Shown here: positions 30,723-42,697 of the stretch, piece after piece
Numbering within the stretch: position 1 is the stretch's first letter
How the letters are laid out: each line of letters begins with the position of its first letter
Origin: Branchipolynoe longqiensis
Lineage: Eukaryota; Annelida; Polychaeta; Phyllodocida; Polynoidae
NCBI GenBank assembly: GCA_030323885.1
Contig: CM059186.1
Span: 22,773,849 to 22,837,848, forward strand
DNA: 64,000 nucleotides
Direction of reading: 5' to 3'
The notes under the pieces: generated by a model
The model's database searches: none
The model's input: only the letters and a program-made list of their open reading frames with translations
Told to the model about the DNA's origin: nothing
Translations under genes and position numbers: made by a program

Positions 30723-33700
30723 CTACAAAGCATGATGGATTTGTTTGGGTGTGTTTTTTAATCTAACGATGCCTCTAGAGCACATTGATTTCCATATCAT
30801 CAGCTATTGGACATCAAACATATATGGTCATTCTGACATGTTTCTTTGGAGGAAACCCATTGCCACCACAGAGGCTACTCTTTCCGATAAGCAGCAAGGT
30901 GTCTTTTATATGCACTTTCCAACAGACAGGACAGTACATACCACACACAACCTTTGATGAACCAGTTGTGTATCACTGGTTGGAACGGAAAATATCCCAA
31001 ACTGTAAATCGGTCCACTGAGAAGGATCGATTGGATGACCGACACCTTCACAGGGGGACACGCTACCGCCAAAGCTACTGAGGGGTTCACTCAAACTCGC
31101 CTGTTTGGAATCCCGCTACCTCCTGAACTGAATACTCAGCAACATTCAGCTTCATGCTGCACACCGGTGGGTACTACCATCAGGGCCGGCTGAAGGTACT
31201 GGCAACTCAGGCAGTCGCCTGTAGCAGGAGGCGCTACATGCTAGGGGGCGCCACATGCCGTGGGGGGGGGGGGGGCCCACATGCTAGGGGGCGCCACGAC
31301 AGTGTTTTAACAAAATAATTTCAACTGTACTTGCAAGGGTGTCGAAATTCAACTTTTAGAATGAAAGTAAAACTAGTTAAAGGTGCATAGTCCGATGGTT
31401 TTGAGTTACTTTTCTGAGATAAATATATGAAATTGATTGTTATAATCTGCCTTACTTTAGTTTAAAGCCACTATAATTTTAAATGTCTAACTTTGGAGAT
31501 ATTTGAAGTGCAAACATTCCAAATTAATTTGGGCAAATATGCCAAAACTCTGACGCTTCAACAGTAACAGATTCTATTAAATTGACTCAGTATTCTCTTC
31601 TATGTGGCAACAAATGCTTAATATATGCATTACTATCTAAGTTAGATATGTAGGATCAAATGTAGGTAATTGTTTTGGTTTGGAAAATGGGATGCTTTAA
31701 TGGCTGTATATCCAACATGAATACACATAGGCAGGGAGTGAGTGCTTCCCTGACTTCTAACCCAAAACAGTAGTGAGAAGTTTATCCGCCGAGTGGCGCC
31801 AGGCATAATCTTAAAGTTGCATAGTCTGATGGTTTTGAGTTTCTGCAATTTTTCTGAGATATATATATATTAGATCGATCACTAGTATCTACTTTACATT
31901 AGCTTAAAGTTACTTTTGTTTAAAATGGTAAACTTTTGAGATATTTGAAGTGCAAAGATGGAAAATTAGTTTTGGCAAGCTTGTCAAAACTCTGACACCA
32001 TAGACCTCTACAGTAACATGTTCTATTAAATTGACTCAGTATTCCCTTCTATGCAGAAACAAATGTTCAATAAGTGCATCAGTATCTAAGTTAGATATGT
32101 AAAAATCAAATCTAGATAATAGTTTTGGTTTTGAAATTTTCATATTTCATCGGACTATGCAACTTTAAGCTGGAAAGTATCTGAATAAAGTGGTTCCAGA
32201 TTCTGCCAATAGATGTCACTAGCTTAACTGGCAGCGTCTATTCAATTAGCTATTTAAATATCTAGTTTTAGAAGAAAAACTCTTTTTAAAGAGAATGGTG
32301 GATATCTGTCAATGTCTGAGTTCAATTGAGGTGTCAATGATGCTATGATGTATTTACAAATATCATGTTATATGCTGTGTAGACACTGAGGGCATCATCA
32401 ATCGAACACATTACAAATACTACACGCCAATAGTTAAGCTCGAAAGTACCCTAATAGAGTGGTTCCAGATTCTGTCGATAGATGTCATTAGCTTAAAGTT
32501 GCATAGTCTGATGGTTTTGAGTTTCAGAAATTTTCTGAGATAAATACATTAGGTTGATCGTTATAATGAACCTTACTTTAGCTTGAAGTAACTTATATTT
32601 TAAGTGGCTAACTTTTGAGATATTTGAAGTGCGACCATGCAAAATTAATTTAGGCAAACTTGCCAAAACTCTGAGACCATAGCATTCTGCAGTAACATGA
32701 TCTATTCAATTGCCTCACTATTCCCTTCTGTATGGCGACAAATATTTAATAAGTGCATCAGTATCTAAGCTAGATATATAGAATCAAATTTAGATCATTG
32801 TTTTGGTTTTGAAAATTTTCTGATTTCATCGGACTATGCAGCTTTAACTGGTAGAGTCTATTGGGTCAAGTTAATTTGGGTAGTTGTAATTCATTGAATC
32901 TTTTGGTCTTTTGGTATTTTCTATTACTTACCGTTCCTATCGATATAGGGAATTTTGATAGGGACGTGTTTAATGTGCCTATGGCCCTGCACACCACGTA
33001 TGTGTTCAGCCCTGAGGTCCTGGTTGTGCATGTAGTCATTGCCATAGTCATATTTACGGAGATCTTGGTAACTACCAACATGGTCATACATAGTACTGCT
33101 TCCGTATCCGTCACCATCTCTGAACCCATTGCCCTGTACACTCCCTGTGGTATATCCGTATCCGTAACCAGGCCCAGCCGAGTTGCCAGGGAAGTTGTCA
33201 ACAGCTTCAGCAACCGCCATGTCAGTCACTGGAAAGGCTGCAAGTAGAGAATACATACAATCAGCGGTAAGCCTAGATAAAGGATTCACCCTGTACTCGC
33301 AGTACACGGGTGAATACCAACCCTACATAAAAGCTGTCAAAAAAGCGGGAAAATGAAATGTAAACTAAAAAGCAATACTTATTCTGTATATATGTCTTAA
33401 TATTTCCCCGCTATCTTTGAGTTGAAAAATAAAATAAAACATATAGTTTAATATAATTTAAAGGTGAAATCGATGGTGTTCTATGGCCGCCATCTTGTCT
33501 GTTTGCATTCTCGCCCATTTCACCAACTCTATGCCGATATAAGTACCCATTTGATACTGGAGGAAGGCATTCTACTTCCTGTTCCATACTAAAGCTATTT
33601 TCGCCTGTATTTAGACTACGTTGTCATTCACCCGTGTACAACAAGTATAGGGTGAATCTGTTATCTAGGGTGAACCATAATTGTGACTTCGAGTCCAAGT

Positions 33701-36700
33701 GACAACCAACCCCACATACGGAAAGTGATGAACAAAAAATTAAAGGGCTGGATTGATTTATTGATTGTTGCTTTTTTTTACGCCGTGTTGGCAGCATAGG
33801 CCATATCCACGGCAAGAATTGTTTGTTTTTATTCAACCATCGCCTTTACATATAATGTAAAAGCATACAATCAGTTATGTGTCAATAGACACTTATGAAT
33901 TTTTAAAAGCTCAAAATCATATAATAAAATAAAATAGATGAAAGAATTAATTAATCAAAATTGTTTTAATGAACTATATGAGGTGGTACAGACCAGCTTC
34001 CCTCGAAAAGGCTAAAATGTTGTCTTAAAAGGTCATGCATGCTGATCTAAAATTGTTGGCGCAGTGCCATAAAATCAACACAGTTTAGTCAAATGCGATT
34101 GACTGTCAGTGGGGACTGATATCCAATACATTCAGGGGGAGAGTCCCCCTTCAGCAGAAAAACATGTGTTAGCCACGAGTGGCCAATACGGCAGCGGCTA
34201 AGGACCACTTCGTCCCGCCAACTCCCCACATGAGACTGTGGTGATTTTCCCACAGCCCGTTCAATTTCATGCAATTTGTTGACGTTTTCATCCCACTCAT
34301 TTTGCCATTTGGATTTGATGTGGGTGGCTATTAGTGGTTTCAGATCAGAGTGGGGTATCAAACATGGTTCAACATCATAGTTCAGAGCCTCCTTCGCAGC
34401 CGGATCAGCTCGTTCGTTTCCCTGGATGCCGGCATGACCAGGCACCTAAAATTAAAGGGAGTCACAAGACTATTATTGTCTGGTGGCGAAAACAAATCAT
34501 TAGACTTAACCGTTATGGGCAGCATAAATACACCCATCACCAAAAGAAATATATAAAAATACTATCACAACCTACCTCTTGCATGGGTTCACTTGATTCA
34601 TTTACCTTTTTATATAATATTTGGTTTTTATTTGTTCTATTAAAGACAGCTTAATACCAATGCTTGATTGTTATTGTTTGTCCCGGTAATGGCTATATAA
34701 TTGCTATTGAAACCAAACTATGGAACATGAAGTGAAAATTGTGACAACCAGCCCCGGTCCCCCCTATATAAACAAAATTAAATACTAGTTCTGTATATTA
34801 TATTTACTTGGGTTAATTCTAATCTCTGTTTTGATAATGTCGTAGGGGTGATGAAAATGGGAAATATTGCGCCTAGAGCGGGAATCGAAACGATATCTCT
34901 TGTATTCCAGGCTAGTGTGCTAACCATTACACCACCTAGGCTCCCTGATGTCATGTTTGATGTTTTATTACACCGCGGATGCTGAACAGAAGTGTTCTTA
35001 GTATATAGGGTATTCCTGTGACGTCATCAACCGGATGCGCGGCCATTGTGGCGATATCAACCAGTAAACAGCCCATTGAGTTTGCCTGTAATCGCAGTCC
35101 AAAACATCAGTTTTATTAAAAATTAATAGAAATGCAGAACCCAAACCTTATCAATTTAATATAATCTTTTTGTTAAACATGTTTTCTATATGTGTTCCAA
35201 GCGGTTTGTGTCTAGGTGGTGTGGTTTTAGAGATATTAAATTTTTTTCTGTATGAAGATTCCTCACAGGCCATTGACAATGCATTGAGTTTGCCGGTACG
35301 CACAGTGCAAAACGTCTATTTTATTCAAAATTGATAGAAATGCTGAACCCTAACCATATGAATTTAATATAATCTGTTGAATGTGTTTTCTATATGTATT
35401 CCAAGCGGTTTGTTTCTATGTGGTGTAGTTTTAGAGATATTTCACTTTTTCTGTATGAAGATTGCTCACTGCCATTGACAATGCATTGATCAGGTTGGGT
35501 TTGTTATTGTGTTGTATCTCCAGAATGGCCGCACTTCCGCTTAGCGTGACGTCAGTGCATACCCTATATCATACGAGATGGTCAATTACTCTGCTGGTGG
35601 TACTAGTACATTATGAGTGAGCTACTCTCAATTAGGAAAGTGATAACTACACTACTCAGTATCTGAATATAGAGTTGGGACAAGATACAATAGATTACTT
35701 GAATTCAACTTTATATTTTGCCAGTGAGGAAGACCAATTTCCCGCGATTGAAATGTCCCATGCTTAAAGTTGCATAGTCCGATGCTTTTGAGTTTTTGCT
35801 ATTTTCTGAGATAAATATATTATACTAATCTCTATAATCTACTTTACTTTAGTTTGAAGTAACTTTAATTTTAAATGGCTAAGTTTGGAGATATTTTAAG
35901 TCAAGACATGCCAAAATAATTTTGGCAAGCACACCAAAACTCTGACACCATAGACTTCAGTGGTAATGGTTTCTATTAATTGACTTATTATGACCTTCTA
36001 TGCAGCAACTACTGCTTAATAAGTGCACCAGTGTCTAAGTTAAATATGAAGAATCAAATCTAGATAAGTGTTTTGGTTATGAAAATTTGATGTTTTCATC
36101 GGACTATGCAACTTTAAAAATCAACTAATTACCCAAAACAAAAATAGTGTTTACAAATTAATGAGGTAGCACATATGATTTATTTCTTGATGTTATTATC
36201 AATTTAATCTGTAATGATATATTTTCCAAGTAAAGTTTACTTGAAAAGTTACTTCTCTGTAATTTCATTTTAGAATTGAAAATGAAATTAGTCCGTGTCA
36301 CTTGTGTTCTTTCAATTTGCGTAGCAAGTTTGAAATAAATCATCACACATCTCACATTACTAAGTAGCAAAAAAAAAACACAATATTGTGGTGGTGTAAT
36401 AAAGAAATAAAGAAAGAAATAAACCAAATATTTCCACCGTTAAAGCTGCCAATGAAGAATCAAATTGTCAAAACCTAAATACTACCACTTAAAATGGAAT
36501 ACTGAGTCAATGTAATAGACCATGTTACTACTGAAGCCTATGGTATCAAAGTTTTGGCATGCTTGCCAAAACTAATTTTACATGTTTGAATTTCAAATAT
36601 CTCCAAATTTATCCATTTTAGATGAAAGTTACTTCAACCTGAAATAAGGTAGATTATGACAATCAATTTAATATATATATATATCTCAGAAAGATTACCG

Positions 36701-37314
36701 AAACTCAAAATCATCGGACTATGCAACTTTAATGTTACAGGGCTTACCTATCACGGATTGATATCAAACTAAATTAAGCAGTTATGCGGCTCCGTCTCGT
36801 TTGATATCAATCCGCAATAGCTGCGCCCTGTAACCAAAGACCCTATAATACTAAGACAGCTCGCTCCGTATCTCTCCCATGGTAATGTAAATTTTGCAGT
36901 TCCACCTTGTGGTGGGCTTGATCAGCCCGGCTCCTGATTGGTGTTTCACATGTAAACACATACAATTATATCATACATGAGCTAGGTAAGTATGAATACA
37001 CATCAATATGAAATTGCTATGAACAAATACACATCATCATCAGCATCATCATCATCATCGCCATCATCACACATCTTTCACATTCATATATACATTTATA
37101 CATATAATATAGCAACTGTTTAACCAAGAGAACAGCCAGCACACCAAGTGGTGGGTTTGATCATTTTGATTACACAGTACAGGCTGAGTGAGCCATCTTA
37201 GTATTATAGGGTTTTTGTTGTAACCACAAGGGTGGAAATACAAAGACTGTGTTGATTATGTCAAATTGATTTGGACCTACCTAGAGTAACTGCTAAGCTG
37301 ACAAACAGCAGCAT
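30412..37314 (-). CDS. Three-exon gene for an unidentified secreted Gly/Tyr- and Cys-rich protein
   Basis: Built from splice signals, not from one open frame. Exon 1 is 37314-37281, exon 2 is 33237-32932, exon 3 is 30722-30412. Both introns are phase 1 and use GT-AG ends (donors G|GTAGGT and G|GTAAGT; acceptors TTGCAG and TTTGTAG). The spliced frame is 651 nt, 216 residues. Residues 1-12 give a signal peptide (MLLFVSLAVTL then AFPV). The middle is rich in Gly, Tyr and Asp (GPGYGYGYTTGSV, DGDGYGSSTMYDH), followed by a basic His-containing link (GHRHIKHVPIK). The last about 105 residues carry eight Cys. I know no family with this arrangement; an extracellular-matrix, shell-related or defence peptide role is only a guess. 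Introns are filled with MITE-1 copies, SINE-B, SINE-C and a LINE. Confidence 0.72.
30745..31090 (-). repeat. SINE-B, near full length
   Basis: Same family as 29552-29884. Lies in intron 2 next to exon 3. Head end at about 31080 (rc of CGCTACCGCCAAAGCTAC). Confidence 0.8.
31160..31310. repeat. hAT-like end with GC-rich duplicated segment
   Basis: Begins CAGGGCCGGCTGAAGG, resembling hAT transposon ends. Carries ACATGCTAGGGGGCGCCAC twice and a G14 run. No matching right end found. Confidence 0.4.
31381..31696. mobile_element. MITE-1 (TTAA family)
   Basis: Left TTAA 31377-31380. Right end diverged (GGGATGCT then TTAA). Confidence 0.72.
31815..32164. mobile_element. MITE-1 (TTAA family)
   Basis: Flanked by TTAA at 31811-31814 and 32165-32168. 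Confidence 0.87.
32497..32843. mobile_element. MITE-1 with an empty-site partner in the window
   Basis: Flanked by TTAA (32493-32496, 32844-32847). The surrounding sequence (GATGTCATTAGC ... CTGGTAGAGTCTATT) is a duplicate of 32212-32251, where the site is empty (TAGCTTAACTGG). Confidence 0.93.
32932..33237 (-). CDS. Exon 2 of the secreted-protein gene (Gly/Tyr-rich)
   Basis: 306 nt. Acceptor TTGCAG (33243-33238) and donor GTAAGT (32931-32926). Encodes FPVTDMAVAEAVDNFPGN, then the Gly/Tyr-rich part, ending IKIPYIDRN. Confidence 0.75.
33748..34447 (-). mobile_element. RNase H-bearing LINE, 5'-truncated, with 12-bp target duplication
   Basis: AAAATTAAAGGG flanks both sides (33736-33747, 34448-34459). 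The minus strand encodes the RNase H C-terminus and tail of a non-LTR polyprotein (34445-34089): GHAGIQGNERADPAAKEAL, then RCRIGHSWLTHVFLL. The 3' end is a TTGATTTATTGATTG repeat in plus-strand reading. I-type or related clades carry RNase H at this place. Confidence 0.85.
34841..34950 (-). repeat. SINE-C short copy
   Basis: The tRNA-like block with its adjoining GGGGTGATGAAAATGGG. The B-box region is diverged. Confidence 0.7.
35006..35566. mobile_element. MITE with TAGGGTAT ends and terminal TGACGTCA
   Basis: Ends TAGGGTATTCCTGTGACGTC and, reversed, TAGGGTATGCACTGACGTC, flanked by TA. The interior is a 208-bp direct duplication (from 35075 and 35283). Noncoding. Confidence 0.75.
35768..36113. 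mobile_element. MITE-1 (TTAA family)
   Basis: Flanked by TTAA at 35764-35767 and 36114-36117. Well preserved. Confidence 0.88.
36444..36728. mobile_element. MITE-1 (TTAA family), internally deleted
   Basis: TTAA on both sides. Left end diverged (AGCTGCCAATGAAG). Confidence 0.75.
36733..37260. other. Intron 1 sequence with ATC-triplet microsatellite
   Basis: (CATCAT)n at about 37032-37060. An inverted segment around 36751-36830 (GATATCAAAC ... GTTTGATATC) could fold. No exon seen. Confidence 0.4.
37281..37314 (-). CDS. Exon 1 of the secreted-protein gene (signal peptide)
   Basis: Eleven codons, MLLFVSLAVTL, plus one base, followed by the donor GTAGGT (37280-37275). Short signal-peptide exons of this kind are common in metazoan secreted-protein genes. 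Confidence 0.68.
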
Positions 37315-37842
37315 GTTGTAATTAGGTGCACAAGACGATGAACCACTGACTGTGCGCTTCCTCCGCTGCTGGAGGTTCGGCCGTTAGTCGTCAGGGGGCA
37401 CCACTGCCGTTCCTTTATGTCCATCATGGCATGTGCCCCCGGGCATACATACGTACAAAGAGGCCAACAGTGGCCACTATTAGTAGACATTTGCATTACA
37501 ATAGAATTACATGACTCAATCATCTAGCTGGATCCGGGTACCTCCTTAACCTAGTCCTACGATACAACTAGTTCATTAATCAATGCGCTATACAACTTAT
37601 CCATGCCTTGCCATTTAGTTTAGGTGTGTGTATTTCATTAAACACGGTGTATGCCTAAATAGTAGTCTAAATTTCTGTTTGTGCGTGGGGGCGATTAACA
37701 TTTTTTTTAATAATGTATTAAATTTATAAGTGTTATTAATTTTAATATGTTATCTTTGTAGGTGTGGACATGTCGTCAGTAAACCCCCGCCCCAGCCAAC
37801 CGCCCCTGTCACCCCGTCACCAGTATTTGTTGCTTCGTAGAT

Positions 37843-38161
37843 TGTTGTTTGTTTGTTGTTGTTTTACGTCGTAGCAAAATCTAAGGTCATATCAGGACAG
37901 GTATCGACTTGTGACAGTGCACACTCTTGGCAACTTTATGGTGCAGCCCCACTGGGAAATCAGCCTGCCGGCACCATGACCCGATGTCCCACTCAGTCAC
38001 ATTATCCTGACATTGAGCTAACCAGTCCTTGCCCTATCCTATTAATGCCGAGCGCCTGGCTAGGAAGCGATAAGTACCAATTTTAAAGTCATTGGTTTGA
38101 CTCGACCGGGAATCGAACTCCCGACCGCCCACACTCTACCAATTAGACCACTGCACCCGGT
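37843..38161 (-). repeat. SINE-A, full length, type 2 head
   Basis: Tail complement TTGTTTGTTGTTGTTTTACG at the left, head ending rc of ACCGGGTGCAGTGG at the right. Confidence 0.83.
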
Positions 38162-38203
38162 TTGCTTCGTAGAAGGGCATACTATGTCAATTTAACAGAA
38201 TCT

Positions 38204-38495
38204 GTTAATATCCTATCGATCCTGCTCAATGGAACCATTTGCAGTTTGGGCTATTTTCCGTTCCAACTAGTGGTCCACAACTCGTTCATCAAAGGCTGTG
38301 TGTGGTATTTGCTGTCTGGTCTGTGCGAAAGTGATTATATAAGACCCCTTTCTGCTTATCGGAAAGAGTAGCCTATGTGGCGGCAGTAGGTTTCCTCCAA
38401 AGAAATATGTTAGAATGGCCATATGTTTGATGTCCAATAGCCGATGATACGAAAAATCAATGTGCTCTAGAGGTATCGTTAAATAAAACAGGCAT
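38204..38495 (+). repeat. SINE-B, 5' truncated, nested in MITE-1
   Basis: Starts inside the head at ATCCTATCGATCCTGCTC and ends near ATCGTTAAATAAAACAGG. Confidence 0.78.
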
Positions 38496-38632
38496 TACTT
38501 TTTTAGAACCTGTTAATGTTGAAACCTATGGGGATCAGAGTTTGGACAAGCACGCCAAAATTATTGTTTGTATGTGTACATATCAAATATCTCCAAAGTT
38601 AGTCATTTTAAGTCATAGCTACTCCAAATTAA

Positions 38633-38979
38633 AGTTGCACAGTCCGATGGTTTTGAGTTTCTGAAATTTTCTGAGATAAATAAATTAGGTTGATTGTTAT
38701 TATGTACCTTACTTTAGCTTGAAGTCAGTTTTATTTTAAGGGGCTAACTGTTGAGATATTTGAAGTGGAACAATGCAAAATTAATTTTGGCAAGCTTGTC
38801 AAAACTCGGACACCATAGGCTTCTGCAGTAACAGGCTATATTCAATTGCCTCGGTATTCCTTTCTGTGTTGTGACAAATGTTTAATAAGTGCACCAGTAT
38901 CTAAGTTAGATATGTAGAATCAAATTTAGATAATTGTTTTGGTTTTGAAAATTTGGTATTTTCATCGGACTATGCAGCT
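38633..38979. mobile_element. MITE-1 nested inside an older MITE-1
   Basis: TTAA at 38629-38632 and 38980-38983. The outer element reads through once this copy is removed. Confidence 0.85.
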
Positions 38980-39122
38980 TTAAAGTAAGAAAGATCATAG
39001 CAATCAACCTACTATATTTATCTCAGAAAAAGACAGAAACTCAAAACTGTCGGACTATGTAACTTTAAGTAAGAATTTTGGTTTCGAAAAGCTGATGGTT
39101 TCGTCGGAGTATTCAGCTTTAA

Positions 39123-39908
39123 AGCTGCATAGTCCCATGAAAATATAAAATTTTCAAAACCAAAACAATAATCTAGATTTAATTCTGGCTATTTAACTTA
39201 TCACTTATTAAAGATATGTTGCCCCATAGAAGGTAGTACTGAGGCAATTTAATAGAACCTGTTGCTACAGAAGCCTATGATGTCCAAGTTTTGGCGTGAT
39301 TTCCAAAATTTATTTGACATATTTGCACTTCAAATATCTCAAAAGTTAGCCATTTAAAACAAAAGTTATTTTAAACTAAACTAATGTAAATTATAATGAT
39401 CAACCTATTATATTTAGCTCAGAAAAAGACAGAAACTCAAAACCGTCGGACTCATCATCATCATCATGCTGTCAGTCGCAATGCGACAAAGACTGCTTTC
39501 ATTACTTAACCACCACTTAGTGCGGTTGTACATTTCATAAAAGCTGCTTGCAAAGTGTTGAAGTGCTGCTGGCTTTTGCAAGTTACTAGCGGCACTCTCT
39601 CAGGGAGCAAATAGAGGTCTCACACCGGCAAGAACATGTCAAGACAGGCGCAAATTATTTGGCCCTGCAGTGGCTGGTCGGGAGATGTTGGGAGTTCCAT
39701 TCATCACCGCCCTTAATGCTGACACGATAACATGGTTTTCTGTTAGGGTTTGTTCCCTTAGCCTTTGATTCAATCAAGAACCAGAACTTGTACCACAAGG
39801 CAGTGGTTTACAACTTTGCAAGGCAGGTCCATCAAACTCCCTGAGGTATTTTAGCACCTAAGGTATCCGAGGTACTGCATTACCTGCATACCATCGGACT
39901 AAGCAGCT
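39123..39908. mobile_element. MITE-1 interrupted by SINE-E
   Basis: Starts AGCTGCATAGTCCCATG. Its right end is split at GTCGGACT (39452) and completed at 39895-39908. Confidence 0.8.
39453..39892 (-). mobile_element. SINE-E, full length, with 10-bp target duplication
   Basis: CCGTCGGACT on the left and CCATCGGACT on the right. Minus-strand element starting ATGCAGGTAATGCAGTACC and ending in the LINE-type tail with (ATG)n. Confidence 0.8.
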
Positions 39909-40033
39909 TTAAGTGAGAGTTTTGGTTTCGAAAAGCTGATTGTTTCGTCGGACTACGCAGTTTTAATATGAAGAAAGAAATGGCTACCTGCATACAGGTC
40001 CAACACCGGGGACGTGCACACTGACTGCATTAA

Positions 40034-42633
40034 AGTTGCAGAGTCCGGTGGTTTTGAATTTCTGTATTTTTTCTGAGATAAATATATTAGATCGATCACT
40101 AGTATCTACTTTACATTAGTTCAAAGTTACTTTTATTTTAAATAGTAAACTTTTGAGATATTTTGAGTGCAAACATGGAAAATTAGTTTTGGCAAGCTTG
40201 CCAAAACTGTGACACCATAGACTTCTGCAGTAACAGGTTCTGTTAATTTGCTCAGTATTGCCTTCTACACAGAAACAAATGCTTAATAAGTGCATCAATA
40301 TCTAAGTTAGATATGTAGAATCAAATCTAGATAATTGATTTGGTTTTGAAATTTTTATATTTCATCGGAATATGCAGCTTTATAGTTGCAGAGTCCAGTG
40401 GTTTTGAGGTTCTGTTATTTTCTGAGATAAATATATTAGGTTATGGTGGTTATAATCTACCTTGCTTTAGTTTAAAGCAACTTTCATCTTAAATGGCTAA
40501 CTTTGGAGACATTTGAAATGTAACCATGCACAAATAATGTTGGCAAGGACGCCAAAACTCTGATGCCATAGGCTTCAGCAGTAACAGGTTCTATTAAATT
40601 GCCTCAGTATTCCATTCTATGTGGCGACAAATATTTAATAAGTGCACCAGTATTTAAGTCAGATATGTAGAATCAAATCTAGATAATTGTTTCATCGGAC
40701 TATGCAGCTTTAATAGAACCTGTTATTACAGAAGCCTATAATGTCAGAGTATTTGCATGCATGCCAGAACTAATTTTGTATGTTTGTACTTCAAACATCT
40801 CAAATGTTAGCAATTTAAAATGGAAGTTATTTAAAACTGAACTAAGGTAGATTATAATGATCACCCTACTATATTTATATCAGAAAAAGACAGAAACTCA
40901 AAACCGTCGGACTGTACAACTTTAAACGAGTGTTTTGGCTTAAAAAAACCTGATGGTTTCATCAGACTATGCAGCTTTAAAGTTGCATAGTCCGATCGTT
41001 TTGAATTTCTGTATTTTTTCTGAGATAAATATATTAGATCGATCACTAGTATCTACTTTACATTAGTTCAAAGTTGCTTTTATTTTAAATGGTAAACTTT
41101 TGAGATATTTTGAGTGCAAAAATGGAAATTAGTTTTGGCAAGCTTGCCAAAGCTCTGACACCATAGACTTCTGCAGTAACAGGTTCTGTTAAATTGACTC
41201 AGCATTGCCGTCTACACAGGAACAAATGCTTAATAAGTGCATCAGTATCTAAGTTAGATATGTAGAATCAAATCTAGATAATTGATTTGGTTTTGAAATT
41301 TTTATATTTCATCGGAATATGCAGCTTTATAGTTGCAGAGTCCAGTGGTTTTGAGGTTCTGTTATTTTCTGAGATAAATATATTAGGTTATGGTGGTTAT
41401 AATCTACCTTGCTTTAGTTTAAAGCAACTTTCATCTTAAATGGCTAACTTTGGAGACATTTGAAATGTAACCATGCACAAATAATGTTGGCAAGGACGCC
41501 AAAACTCTGATGCCATAGGCTTCAGCAGTAACAGGTTCTATTAAATTGCCTCAGTATTCCATTCTATGTGGCGACAAATATTTAATAAGTGCACCAGTAT
41601 TTAAGTGAGATATGTAGAATCAAATCTAGATAATTGTTTCATCGGACTATGCAGCTTTAATAGAACCTGTTATTACAGAAGCCTATAATGTCAGAGTATT
41701 TGCATGCATGCCAGAACTAATTTTGTATGTTTGTACTTCAAACATCTCAAATGTTAGCAATTTAAAATGGAAGTTATTTAAAACTGAACTAAGGTAGATT
41801 ATAATGATCACCCTACTATATTTATATCAGAAAAAGACAGAAACTCAAAACCGTCGGACTGTACAACTTTAAACGAGTGTTTTGGCTTAAAAAAACCTGA
41901 TGGTTTCATCAGACTATGCAGCTTTTAAAGTTGCATTGTCCGATCGTTTTGAATTTCTGTATTTTTTCTGAGATAAATATATTAGATCGATCACTAGTAT
42001 CTACTTTACATTAGTTCAAAGTTGCTTTTATTTTAAATGGTAAACTTTTGAGATATTTTGAGTGCAAAAATGGGAAATTAGTTTTGGCAAGCTTGCCAAA
42101 GCTCTGACACCATAGACTTCTGCAGTAACAGGTTCTGTTAAATTGACTCAGCATTGCCGTCTACACAGGAACAAATGCTTAATAAGTGCATCAGTATCTA
42201 AGTTAGATATGTAGAATCAAATCTAGATAATTGATTTGGTTTTGAAATTTTGATATTTCATCGGACTATGCAGCTTTATAGTTGCATTGTCCGATGGCTT
42301 TGAGTTTCTTGTCATTTTCTGAGATTAATACATTAAATTGATCATTATAAGCTACTTTACTTTAGATTGAAGTAACTTTTAATTTAAATGGCTAACTTTG
42401 GAGATATTTGAAGTGACAACATGCCAAACTAATTTTGGCAAGCACACCAAAACTCTAATGCCATAGGCTTATGCAGTAAGAGGTTCTATTAAATTGACTC
42501 CCCTTACACTTCTATGTGACAACGAATGGTTAATAACTGTACCAGTATCTAAGATAAATATGTAGAATCAAATCTAGGGAAGTGTTTTGGTTTTGAAAAT
42601 TTGATGCTTCATCGGACTATGCAGCTTTAATAT
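40034..42633. repeat. MITE-1 tandem array with 947-bp higher-order unit
   Basis: Equivalent unit starts lie at 40034, 40981 and 41929 (AGTTGCA.AGTCC..), so the period is 947-948 bp. Each unit joins one complete MITE-1, a second diverged copy (from about 40385) and an inverted-type remnant ending CATCAGACTATGCAGCT. The second half of unit 1 and unit 2 are almost identical. A third, partial unit and a further MITE-1 (42281-42629) close the array. Confidence 0.88.
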
Positions 42634-42697
42634 GAAGAAAGAAATAGCTACCTGGATGCAGGCCCAACACCGTGGACGTGCACACTGACTACATTAA

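Larger units (their letters stand above)
38163..39068. mobile_element. MITE-1, left-truncated, carrying two later insertions
   Basis: The MITE body starts at TTGCTTCGTAGAAGGGC, is broken by SINE-B (about 38204-38495), continues, is broken by another MITE-1 (38633-38979), and ends GTCGGACTATGTAACT at 39065. Confidence 0.75.

Noticed and set aside
40030..42640. CRISPR-like or satellite array of foreign origin
   Set aside because: The repeats are complete MITE-1 copies with known ends, in an animal genome; no short direct repeats with unique spacers.
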